This document shows, piece after piece, positions 1 through 7,468 of a stretch of 64,000 nt of DNA. Numbering within the stretch: position 1 is the first letter of the stretch; each line of letters begins with the position of its first letter. A program made the translations under genes and the position numbers. This DNA comes from an uncultured Clostridia bacterium (GTDB lineage Bacteria; Bacillota; Clostridia; Oscillospirales; Ruminococcaceae), in contig CALZUA010000012.1 of the NCBI GenBank assembly GCA_945829235.1, forward strand, positions 25,407 to 89,406. Reading direction: 5' to 3'. Below the pieces are notes generated by a model, which saw nothing but the letters and a program-made list of their open reading frames with translations, had not been told where the DNA came from and ran no database searches.

Positions 1-885
1 GGCAAGGACGAAGCGCTTTTTATCGTGCTTACGGGGCTTTTGGCGAGAGGTCACGTTCTTATCGAGGACGTGCCTGGCGTTGGTAAGACAACGCTTGCGA
101 TGGCTCTCGGAAAGGCAACAGGCTTGTCTTTTCGCCGCGCGCAGTTCACGCCGGACGTTATGGCTTCGGACATCACCGGCTTTACGATGTACAACAAAGA
201 GGAAAACCGCTTTGAATACCGTTCGGGGCTTGTTATGACGAACATTTTCCTCGCGGACGAGATAAACCGTACTTCCCCGAAAACCCAGTCCGCGCTTCTC
301 GAAGCAATGGAGGAAAAGCGCGTGACGGTTGACGGAACGGTACATCAGCTCCCCAGCCCGTTTATGGTTATCGCAACGCAAAACTCCGGTGAATACGTTG
401 GTACATTTCCGCTGCCCGAGGCGCAGCTCGACCGTTTTATGATGAAGATTAGTATGGGTTATCCAACGGTTGAACAAGAGGTGCAGATACTTATGGACAG
501 GCAGGACGAAAATCCAGTCGATAACGTGCGAAACGTGATGACCGCGGAACAGCTCGAGGAGTGCATCGAGGAAGCGGGAAGCGTGATGTTTGCGGAGAGT
601 CTTTGCAAATATGTGGCAAATCTCGCCGCGGCAACGCGAAATCACCCCGCCGTTGCTCTCGGAGTAAGCCCGCGCGCGTCTGTCGCGATAATGCAGGCGA
701 GCAAGGCTTTCGCGTATCTGCGCGGGAGAGATTACGTTATCCCCGAGGATATCGTGAGGTTGCTTATTCCCGTTTTCGAGCATAGAATTGTGTTGAAGCG
801 CGAAACCCGCCTCAACAAAACAACCGTTCGGCAGGTTTTGGAGAACGTTGTTTCAACGGTAACTCCCCCGATTAAACGAAACTGA
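1..885 (+). CDS. MoxR-family AAA+ ATPase, 5' end cut by the window
   Basis: The reading frame is open from base 1, so the gene starts outside the window; a GTG at 25 lies inside a conserved stretch and is unlikely to be the start. Visible are the Walker A site (GVGKTTLA), a Walker B-like LADEINR followed by the MoxR signature P-KTQSALLEAMEE, and ATQN (sensor 1). The C-terminal helical lid contains GVSPRAS. MoxR ATPases act as chaperones that help assemble or activate partner proteins, typically together with DUF58 and transglutaminase-like membrane proteins. The next gene, one base after the stop, is a DUF58 protein, which supports this partnership. The substrate is unknown. Confidence 0.93.
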   Translation, partial: GKDEALFIVLTGLLARGHVLIEDVPGVGKTTLAMALGKATGLSFRRAQFTPDVMASDITGFTMYNKEENRFEYRSGLVMTNIFLADEINRTSPKTQSALLEAMEEKRVTVDGTVHQLPSPFMVIATQNSGEYVGTFPLPEAQLDRFMMKISMGYPTVEQEVQILMDRQDENPVDNVRNVMTAEQLEECIEEAGSVMFAESLCKYVANLAAATRNHPAVALGVSPRASVAIMQASKAFAYLRGRDYVIPEDIVRLLIPVFEHRIVLKRETRLNKTTVRQVLENVVSTVTPPIKRN

Positions 886-886
886 T

Positions 887-2062
887 ATGGCGAGAAACAG
901 GATTTTATACATCTTGGCGGCGCTGGCGTGTCTTGCCTTTTCGATGGTTTACAAGGAGAACATCTCCGCGGTAATTCTCGCGGCGGTGGCGATTTACCCG
1001 CTTTTCGCGTGGCTCACAACGTTTGTTCTGATGAAGCTGGTGAACGCGGAGTTCTCAAAAAGCGACATTCTCGCCGAAAAAGGAACGCGGTTTGAGCTGA
1101 TAATAAACGTGAAAAACCGCTTTATTCTGCCGTGCGTGCCGATGGAGCTTATCTGCGACCTGCCCGATGAGGACACGGGACTTGCCGCCGAGAAGAAGAT
1201 TTACGTCACGCTCCCGCCGTTCGGAAAAGCAAAGCTAGCGATGAGCTGTATGAACAGGTATCGTGGAAAATACAGCTTTTCCGTGAAGAAAATCTCGGTT
1301 GTTGACCCGCTTCGGATAATCCGCGTGAGCAAAAAAGGAAAATCCGTGATGAACGCGGTTTTTGTGCCGAGAAAGCTGAATATACCGGACGTTTCGTGCT
1401 TTTGCGAGAGCGAGAATTTCATCGCGAAACGGCAGAACTCAGCCGACAACAAGGAAGATTTTTCGCACGTCCGCGACTATATTCCGGGCGAAAGCGTTCA
1501 GCTTGTTCACTGGAAATTGACCGCGAAACAGGGCGACCTGATGCTCAAGCAATTCGACAGCGTTTTCGACAGGAAAGCGTTGATTTTGTGCGATTTTGGC
1601 TACTGTTCGCAACAACGCGACCCGTTGCTTTGCGCCGATACGATAATCGAAACCGCGATTGCTTTCGCGAAAACGTTTCTTGACGAGAACATTTTCACGG
1701 ACGTTGATTTCAGGCAGACAGCGGAGTGTTCCTGCCGAATTACAAATCAATCGGAATTTGTGAGCTTTTTCGAGCTTATGTCGGTGATTTCCCCGAAAGC
1801 TGAGTTAAACGGGTTTACTTCGCTACTTGACAAAAACGTTGGCGGGGAGTCGGTTCTGGTGATAGTCACGGCGGCGCTCACGGAGGACATTATTCTTCGC
1901 GCAAACAAGCTTGCCGCGGAGGAGTCGGTTTTTATCGCGTACATAAATTTGTCGGGAAAACCGCTTGAACGAAATCTTGACAACGAGCGTTTTCTGTTGC
2001 TGAACATACGCGGCTCGGGACAGGAGTACCTCACAACAGCTGTTCACGAGGCACTTGAATAA
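887..2062 (+). CDS. DUF58 domain protein (MoxR partner)
   Basis: A 391-residue protein with two closely spaced N-terminal membrane segments (about residues 5-50), a beta-rich middle part and a DUF58 domain. The DUF58 hallmark is at about residues 190-210 (VRDYIPGESVQLVHWKLTAK). The C-terminal part has the shape of a von Willebrand A-like fold. Its ATG lies one base beyond the TGA of the MoxR gene, so the two are translated as a pair. DUF58 proteins are membrane-associated partners of MoxR ATPases in envelope assembly; the exact role is not known. A second, unlinked DUF58 protein occurs at 47570-48520. Confidence 0.9.
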   Translation: MARNRILYILAALACLAFSMVYKENISAVILAAVAIYPLFAWLTTFVLMKLVNAEFSKSDILAEKGTRFELIINVKNRFILPCVPMELICDLPDEDTGLAAEKKIYVTLPPFGKAKLAMSCMNRYRGKYSFSVKKISVVDPLRIIRVSKKGKSVMNAVFVPRKLNIPDVSCFCESENFIAKRQNSADNKEDFSHVRDYIPGESVQLVHWKLTAKQGDLMLKQFDSVFDRKALILCDFGYCSQQRDPLLCADTIIETAIAFAKTFLDENIFTDVDFRQTAECSCRITNQSEFVSFFELMSVISPKAELNGFTSLLDKNVGGESVLVIVTAALTEDIILRANKLAAEESVFIAYINLSGKPLERNLDNERFLLLNIRGSGQEYLTTAVHEALE

Positions 2063-2104
2063 GTCAAATAAGCGTTTGCTTATCAATATAAGGAGGTTTT
2101 CAAA

Positions 2105-2326
2105 ATGGATATTAAAGCTAAAGTTGACGAGGTTGTAAACAAGGTCAAGAGCGACCCCGGTTTTGCCGATAAGTTCAAGAACGAGCCGGTAAAGGCGGTT
2201 GAGGACGTAATCGGCGTGGATTTGCCCGATGATGTTATCAACAACGTTGTCGAAACCGTTAAGTCGAAAATAAACTTTGACGGCATCGCCAACAAACTCG
2301 GCGGACTTTTCGGTGGAAACAAGTAA
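2105..2326 (+). CDS. 73-residue small protein, resembles a RiPP (NHLP/Nif11-type) leader
   Basis: A strong AAGGAGG site lies just upstream of the ATG and a terminator follows, so this is a real short gene. The protein is helical and charged with no signal peptide. The middle part reads DP-F-x6-P-x2-A-x5-G-x-DLP-x2-V-x3-VV, which matches the pattern of NHLP/Nif11-type leader peptides; the C-terminus is short and glycine-rich (GGLFGG). No maturation enzyme or peptide exporter is near, so a RiPP role is only inferred. It may be expressed with the DUF58 gene 42 bases upstream; a weak 6-bp hairpin (2068-2083) lies between them. Confidence 0.75.
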   Translation: MDIKAKVDEVVNKVKSDPGFADKFKNEPVKAVEDVIGVDLPDDVINNVVETVKSKINFDGIANKLGGLFGGNK

Positions 2327-2343
2327 TTCCAAAACCACATACA

Positions 2344-2377
2344 AAACCGCTCCCACGGATTTCCACGGGAGCGGTTT
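2344..2377 (+). terminator. Rho-independent terminator after the 73-residue gene
   Basis: An 11-bp perfect stem (AAACCGCTCCC with GGGAGCGGTTT) around a 12-base loop, followed by a T-rich stretch. It closes the MoxR-DUF58-small protein unit. Confidence 0.85.
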
Positions 2378-2512
2378 CATTATTATGAATATGCGGAATG
2401 GGGTTTGCGATTTTTTTTACGTTCGTCAAAAAAATTGGCAATGGTTATTTGCCGGATTTTAAGTCGGTTTGTAAACCATTAGTTTGAGAAATCGTCCTTT
2501 TTTATGATTTTA

Positions 2513-2560
2513 CGGCTTCGCCTTCAGTCCGCGGCTTCGCCTTCAGTCTGCGGCTTCGCC
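2513..2560. repeat. Short tandem repeat, about 19 bases, 2.5 units
   Basis: Units starting CGGCTTCGCCTTCAGTC follow each other without gaps; the third diverges after CGGCTTCGCC. It lies directly before the longer dispersed repeat at 2568. In the gene-free stretch 2327-2660 I see only the terminator, this repeat and the dispersed repeat. Confidence 0.8.
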
Positions 2561-2567
2561 GCGAGTC

Positions 2568-2640
2568 GCGGGGCTTTGCCCCGCACCCCACAAGCCTTTT
2601 GAAAAAGGCTTGACCGAAAACTTTTTTTCGCTTCGCGCGT
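2568..2640 (+). repeat. Dispersed hairpin-rich intergenic repeat, copy A
   Basis: The sequence contains a GC-rich hairpin (2568-2584, GCGGGGC/GCCCCGC) and an AAGCCTTTT/AAAAGGCTT-type hairpin (2592-2611), followed by a CGAAAACTTTT stretch. The same series of elements occurs on the opposite strand at 34452-34530. It codes for nothing recognisable. Such repeats behave like REP/MITE-type intergenic elements. Confidence 0.8.
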
Positions 2641-2660
2641 GACTTTTTGAGTATGCGAAA

Positions 2661-3893
2661 TTATGCGTAAACGCTGTAAAGCGCGCCGCTGTTGTAAGCG
2701 TAAGCCGCGGTGCTGTTTGCCGTGTAACCCATCGCGCTTGCGCTGGTTGCAAGCGAGCTTATCTGGTCGGCTTTCTGGTTAACCTTGTCGATGTAGCTTC
2801 CGTTGAACGCGTAGCTCAAATCCTTTGCGGTGAGCTTTTCGGCGGCTTGCTCCGACAGCGAAAGTCTGCCGTCCTTGCCGATTTCAATCCCCGCCCGTTT
2901 CAGCGCGTATTTGTAGGAATTTGTCACGCTCTTGAGCGCGTTGCCCTTGTACTGAACCGACTGATTTTCGGAATTGTCCGTTTCATCGAGCAACTTGTTG
3001 TACTTTTCGATAAAGCTTGTCGCGGTATCGGTGTAATCAACCGGCTTGAACGCCTTTTCGTCCGAACCGAGCGAGTTTGAGTAGCTCTTGACAGCGGTTG
3101 CCGCTTCCTTGACAGCCGAGGTAAGCTCTTTCAGAGAGCCGCTTTTTTCGGTTGACGAGGAGCTTCCGCTCTCGGTGGTTTTTCCAACGGACTGCTTGGT
3201 GAAAATGCCCATACCGCCGGACGCTTCGTTGATTTCGCGCGCTCTGCGGATAACGGTATCCGCGAAGCCGCCTTTTCCGAACGTTGACTTTACGTCAATC
3301 ATATCAACCTTTGACAAATCGCTTTGCAATGTGAGCTTGTTGTCCGAGCCGAGCGTAATTCCCGCACGGCTGAGCGCGTTTGAATAAACCTTCGCGTTGT
3401 TCACCGCTAGAACGCCCTTTTTCAGCACGGTTGTGTTGTCGGAGTTGCCGATTTTATCGATGAACGAGTTATAGTTATCGACAAAATTCTGCGCGTAGGA
3501 CTTGTATTCGTCGATGTTGAAATCCTCAGATTTGCCGTACTTGAACTTGTCGGCATAGCTTCTGATAGCCTCAGCCGAGCCGCCGACATTCGCGGAGGCA
3601 GTCTTTACCGCCTGCGGGGACGCAATATCCGAGCTTTCGGAGTCGTCCTTGATGTTGTAGATGTTCTTGTACAGGTTGGAAAACTGCGTGCGGAACTCAT
3701 CGCTCTTGTTTTTGAGAGCCTTGCTGTCGAGCAACTTGTTGAGCGCGTCCGTTGAACCCGATTTCTTAATCGAGTTTACGTTAAACTTGCCCGTGGTTGT
3801 ATAAGAATTATACAGATTGTTAAGCTCCGAGCCGTAATTCGTCATCAGCTTTGCCGCGTTAAACTGCATTCTTGCCTGATATCCAACTGTCAT
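2661..3893 (-). CDS. Protein of unknown function with two FliD-like internal repeats
   Basis: The ATG at 3893 is chosen because GAGAGGTG lies six bases upstream; a GTG nine bases further out overlaps that ribosome site. The 410-residue protein is rich in Ser, Asn, Lys and Asp and helical, without signal peptide or membrane segment. Two stretches align with each other: one around YNSFIDKIGNSDNTTVLKKG-NALSRAGITLGSDNKLTL and one around YNKLLDETDNSENQ-ALKRAGIEIGKDGRLSL. The pattern (YN-LID, short linker, AGI-LG-DG-LSL) recalls the C-terminal region of the flagellar cap protein FliD. No flagellar gene is in the window, so a flagellar role is not supported. Confidence 0.75.
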   Translation of the reverse strand: MTVGYQARMQFNAAKLMTNYGSELNNLYNSYTTTGKFNVNSIKKSGSTDALNKLLDSKALKNKSDEFRTQFSNLYKNIYNIKDDSESSDIASPQAVKTASANVGGSAEAIRSYADKFKYGKSEDFNIDEYKSYAQNFVDNYNSFIDKIGNSDNTTVLKKGVLAVNNAKVYSNALSRAGITLGSDNKLTLQSDLSKVDMIDVKSTFGKGGFADTVIRRAREINEASGGMGIFTKQSVGKTTESGSSSSTEKSGSLKELTSAVKEAATAVKSYSNSLGSDEKAFKPVDYTDTATSFIEKYNKLLDETDNSENQSVQYKGNALKSVTNSYKYALKRAGIEIGKDGRLSLSEQAAEKLTAKDLSYAFNGSYIDKVNQKADQISSLATSASAMGYTANSTAAYAYNSGALYSVYA

Positions 3894-3946
3894 AAAAATC
3901 ACCTCTCAAAAATTTTTGACGATTGAAAGCAGTCGCCTTCAACCAA

Positions 3947-4387
3947 TTAAAACGGAAAACCGGATAAATCCTCCGCCTTGAATTTTTCCCCATCGGAAAC
4001 CTTAACGTATGTGAAATTGTCCGAGCCTTCTGCTATATAACTAAGCGTATCCCCGTTCACTTTAAAGCGGAATTTTCTCGAGTTTCCGATTAAATTTGCG
4101 TTTTCCGTAAGAATCAGCGTATCGCCGTCCAGCGACCAGCTTCCATAACCGACATAGCTACTGAACATTCCCTCGTAATAGGTAAAACTGCCGTCATTGT
4201 ACAGCTTTATCCCGAATTTGTCGGGAAATCCGTCTTTTTCACAAACAAAGCCTTTATCGCAAACACCGTTTGAACAAACATCGTTTGAGCAAACATCGTT
4301 TGATGAAACCGTTCCCGCGCACCCTGTCAGAGTAAAAGTCAACAGCATAACGACAGCAACCGCCGCCGATAATTTACGAAACAACAC
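3947..4387 (-). CDS. Small lipoprotein of unknown function
   Basis: The GTG start is preceded by AGGAG at a good distance. The N-terminus is a type II signal peptide with lipobox LTGC at about residues 20-23, so the protein should be lipid-anchored outside the cytoplasmic membrane. Just after the anchor comes a short imperfect repeat (SNDVCSNDVCSNGVC) with several cysteines. The remainder is beta-rich with alternating glycine and aromatic residues (DGSFTYYEG, GSWSLDGDTLIL), as in small beta-barrel lipoproteins that recur in Clostridia. It lies 23 bases downstream of pyrE on the same strand. Confidence 0.8.
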   Translation of the reverse strand: MLFRKLSAAVAVVMLLTFTLTGCAGTVSSNDVCSNDVCSNGVCDKGFVCEKDGFPDKFGIKLYNDGSFTYYEGMFSSYVGYGSWSLDGDTLILTENANLIGNSRKFRFKVNGDTLSYIAEGSDNFTYVKVSDGEKFKAEDLSGFPF

Positions 4388-4410
4388 AAACCTGCTCCTT
4401 TTGTATCGCG

Positions 4411-5067
4411 TTAAACCGCGCCGTATTTCTCGCGGTATTCCTTCATTGCGGGAACGTATTCCTTGCCGGGAATAATTCCGTTTTCGAGCGCCTCGATGAT
4501 GTCGTTGATGTTGACAATCGAGAACACTTTCACGCCGAACTCATCGAAAGCCGCCGAAACCGCGGATTTGTCGGAGTCGAGCGACTTTTCCATACGGTCA
4601 ACAGTGATAATCATACCCTCGATATTGATTTTAGCCGCGCCCGTGAGCTTGGGCAGAACCTCGCGCAGAGCCTTTCCCGAGGTCATAACGTCCTCGATGA
4701 TGACAACCTTGTCGCCGTCCGCGAGACTTTTTCCTACGAACATACCGCCCTCACCGTGGTCCTTGACCTCCTTGCGGTCGAAGCAGTAGTTTACGTCCAT
4801 ACCGAACTTGTTGTACAGCGCGCAACAAGCCGCAACCGACAGCGGAATTCCCTTATAAGCCGGACCGAAAAGCACATCGGGCTTCAGTCCGTGCTCGTTT
4901 ATGCACTCAGCGTAATACTCGCCGAGCTTTGCGAGCTGTGCGCCCGTCTTATAGTTTCCGCAGTTTATGAAATAAGGCGCCTGTCTGCCGCTTTTCAGCG
5001 TGAAATTGCCGAAAGTGAGCACGCCGCTCTCCGTCATAAATTTGATAAAACTCTCTTTGTAAGTCAT
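4411..5067 (-). CDS. pyrE: Orotate phosphoribosyltransferase
   Basis: Joins orotate and PRPP to form orotidine monophosphate in pyrimidine synthesis. The PRPP-binding loop VVIIEDVMTSG is clear (about residues 118-128), preceded by FGPAYKGIPL and by the FTLKSGRQAPYF region near the N-terminus. At 218 residues the length is normal. The ATG at 5067 is preferred over one nine bases upstream because the only ribosome-site-like sequence (AGGAAG) would be one base from the outer ATG. A sigma-A promoter lies just upstream. No other pyrimidine gene is nearby. Confidence 0.95.
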   Translation of the reverse strand: MTYKESFIKFMTESGVLTFGNFTLKSGRQAPYFINCGNYKTGAQLAKLGEYYAECINEHGLKPDVLFGPAYKGIPLSVAACCALYNKFGMDVNYCFDRKEVKDHGEGGMFVGKSLADGDKVVIIEDVMTSGKALREVLPKLTGAAKINIEGMIITVDRMEKSLDSDKSAVSAAFDEFGVKVFSIVNINDIIEALENGIIPGKEYVPAMKEYREKYGAV

Positions 5068-5108
5068 AAAAATCATCTTCCTATCTCTAAAGATATTTAT
5101 ACATTTTC

Positions 5109-5137
5109 ATTATAGCACCCGTTTTGGATTTTTGCAA
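5109..5137 (-). promoter_or_regulatory. Promoter of pyrE
   Basis: Reading the minus strand, TTGCAA, a 17-base spacer ending in TGC (extended -10), and TATAAT. It lies about 40 bases before the pyrE start. Confidence 0.75.
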
Positions 5138-5261
5138 GAGCTTTTGAAAAAATTCGGCAATATTAACGGAAATTTCCGACATTTTTCATAAGTTCTATTC
5201 GTTTTAATCAGAAATTTGCAAAAATATTTTCAATTTTTATGGAATTTGCACGGTATCGCCC

Positions 5262-5290
5262 TTGACAATCGTGTTAAATTGTAGTAAAAT
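5262..5290 (+). promoter_or_regulatory. Promoter of the rny transcription unit
   Basis: TTGACA, 17-base spacer, TAAAAT. It is the best promoter between pyrE and rny and would give a leader of about 460 bases before RNase Y. Confidence 0.75.
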
Positions 5291-5759
5291 ATATATAGGT
5301 TGTTTTTTTGGAAACGGTCTTGGTTGACAGGAACCGAAAAAATTGCCTCTGACGTTAATAACGTAATGGTTTTATATAACGTTGTGGCGGCTGAATGTAC
5401 GATTTACGGAGAAATCCTTTAAACTACATTTCTATCCTTTTTCGCGGTTTATCCGCTTTAGGGGAAAGACTTTCCAGTGGATTTGTTGTGTGATTTCAAC
5501 AAATTTTCCCGATATATTTCAGCGTCTTTCCCAAAATAATAAAAAGATAAAAATAGTTATCGGGAGGTATTCGGAGCGGCTTGAATTAAATCAGTATCTG
5601 CGGGCTTGACGGGTGTGTTTTGCCTGCGGGGAGGTTTTGTGCGTTTTGATTTTGGCACAAGCCGCGTTTTTTCCAACAATTGTATATTTTTCCGCCGAAA
5701 TTCAAGGCGCAAAGCTCCGTCAAGGCTTTGCCCATTAAATTGAGGAGGGGAAAACGACA
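5291..5759 (+). other. Long 5' leader of rny
   Basis: About 460 transcribed bases without a convincing long gene. It contains a small palindrome (ACGTTA-AT-AACGT at about 5354-5366), AT-rich stretches, a possible 34-codon reading frame near the end (5639-5743) and a hairpin (about 5705-5733) just before the rny ribosome site. No known riboswitch class is recognisable to me. Confidence 0.5.
5639..5743 (+). CDS. Possible 34-residue leader peptide upstream of rny
   Basis: A GTG preceded by GGGGAGG at four bases opens a short frame whose TGA is immediately before the ribosome site of rny, so translation could be coupled. The product would be basic and rich in Arg, Phe and Ser (starts [10 protein letters not shown]). 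Codon use is not clearly that of a protein gene, and no homologue is known to me. It may be chance. Confidence 0.25.
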   Translation: MRFDFGTSRVFSNNCIFFRRNSRRKAPSRLCPLN

Positions 5760-7364
5760 ATGCAAGTCGAACTGTTTGTCGCTTTGCTGATTGGCTTGGC
5801 GGCATTGGTTGTCGGCGCGGTCGCGAGCGGATACATCTGCTTTAAAAAAGGTATAAAGCACCGCATCAAAACCGCCGAAGCGCAGTTCGAGTCCGCCGAA
5901 AAGGAGTCCGCGAGGATTATCCAGGAAGCCGGCGAGAAAGCGGAAGCTATGAAAAAGACCGCGCTCGTTGAGGCAAAGGACGAGATTTACGCGCTGAGAA
6001 CCGACGCAGAAAAGGAAATCAACAGGCTCAAGGCAGACACCGAGAAAGAGCTGAAAGAGCGCAGAGGCGAGGTTTCACGCTCCGAGCGCAGAATTGCTCA
6101 AAAGGAAGAAAACCTTGACAAGAAAACGGACAAGATGGAGAAGCTCGAAGAACAGCTCCATCAGAAACACAAGAAAGCCGATGAGAAAATCGCCGAGGCT
6201 GAACAGCTCAAGTCCAGCCAGATGGATATTCTCGAGAAAATTTCAGGCTTTACCGTGGAGCAGGCAAAGGAACATTTGCTTGATATGCTCGACACCGAGC
6301 TTAATCACGAAAAGGCTCTGAAAATCTCGGCTTACGAGCAGAAGCTCAAGGACGAGTGCGATGAAAAGGCGAGGGAGTACATATCCCTTGCAATTTCAAG
6401 ACTTGCCGCGGATACGGTATCCGAGTCGGCGGTTTCGGTTGTTGCCATTCCGAACGACGAGATGAAGGGACGTATCATCGGGCGCGAGGGAAGAAATATC
6501 AGAGCGCTTGAAACGCTCACGGGCGTTGATTTGATTATCGACGATACTCCCGAGGCAATCACGCTGTCCTGCTTCGACCAAGTGAGAAGAGAAATCGCGA
6601 GAATTGCTCTCGAGCGGCTTATTCAGGACGGCAGAATTCACCCGGCAAGAATTGAAGAAACCGTTGACAAAGCGCGCAAGGAGGTTGAACTCCGCATTAA
6701 GCAGGAGGGTCAGAGAGCCGTTCTTGAAACCAACGTTAACGGTCTTAACCACGAGCTGGTACGCCTTATCGGTCGCTTGAAGTACAGAACTTCGTTCAGA
6801 CAGAACGTTCTCAACCACTCGATTGAGGTTGCACATCTTGCGGGAATTATGGCGAGCGAGCTTGGCGTTGACGCGGCTCTTGCGAGAAGAGCGGGACTGC
6901 TCCACGATATCGGAAAGGCGCTCGACCACGAGATTGAGGGCTCGCACGTTCAAATCGGTGTTGATGTCTGCAAGAAGTACAAGGAAAGCCCCGAGGTTAT
7001 CCACGCTATCGAGGCGCACCACGGCGACGTTGAATGTCGCACGGTTATCGCTTGTCTTGTTCAGGCGGCGGACGCAATCAGCGCGGCAAGACCTGCGGCG
7101 CGTTCCGAGAACTACGAGAACTACATCAAGCGTCTCGAAAAGCTCGAGGAAATCTGCAATTCTTACAGCGGTGTTGAGAAGTCGTTTGCTATTCAGGCGG
7201 GACGCGAGGTTCGCATTATGGTCAAGCCCGAGCAGATTAACGATGACGATATGAAGGTTTTGGCAAGAAATATTGCCAAGAGAATTGAAGCCGAGATGGA
7301 TTATCCCGGACAGATTAAGGTTAATCTTATCCGCGAGAGCAGAACGGTTGATTACGCAAAATAA
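5760..7364 (+). CDS. rny: Ribonuclease Y
   Basis: A membrane-anchored endoribonuclease that starts decay of many mRNAs in Firmicutes. In order: an N-terminal membrane segment (about residues 3-25), a long charged coiled coil (about 30-190), a KH RNA-binding domain ([15 protein letters not shown] near 240), and an HD domain whose metal-binding residues are visible in [10 protein letters not shown] and [12 protein letters not shown] (about 345-380). The 534-residue length is typical. GAGGAGGGG precedes the ATG. It stands alone between a long leader and a terminator hairpin. Confidence 0.97.
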   Translation: MQVELFVALLIGLAALVVGAVASGYICFKKGIKHRIKTAEAQFESAEKESARIIQEAGEKAEAMKKTALVEAKDEIYALRTDAEKEINRLKADTEKELKERRGEVSRSERRIAQKEENLDKKTDKMEKLEEQLHQKHKKADEKIAEAEQLKSSQMDILEKISGFTVEQAKEHLLDMLDTELNHEKALKISAYEQKLKDECDEKAREYISLAISRLAADTVSESAVSVVAIPNDEMKGRIIGREGRNIRALETLTGVDLIIDDTPEAITLSCFDQVRREIARIALERLIQDGRIHPARIEETVDKARKEVELRIKQEGQRAVLETNVNGLNHELVRLIGRLKYRTSFRQNVLNHSIEVAHLAGIMASELGVDAALARRAGLLHDIGKALDHEIEGSHVQIGVDVCKKYKESPEVIHAIEAHHGDVECRTVIACLVQAADAISAARPAARSENYENYIKRLEKLEEICNSYSGVEKSFAIQAGREVRIMVKPEQINDDDMKVLARNIAKRIEAEMDYPGQIKVNLIRESRTVDYAK

Positions 7365-7373
7365 TGAAGCTCT

Positions 7374-7408
7374 ACGGCGAGAAAGGGAAAATCACTCTTT
7401 CCCGCCGT
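7374..7408 (+). terminator. Terminator-like hairpin after rny
   Basis: A 12-bp stem with one mismatch (ACGGCG-GAAAG with CTTTC-CGCCGT) and an 11-base loop. The following tract is T-rich but interrupted (TTTATAATAATTTT), so strength is uncertain. Confidence 0.6.
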
Positions 7409-7468
7409 GCTTTATAATAATTTTACGGCATTTTTCAGCAAATTTTGCATTTCAAAGGAGAAATCAGC

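Noticed and set aside
5382..5609. 75-codon frame in the rny leader
   Set aside because: No ribosome site, AT-driven composition and no recognisable protein features.
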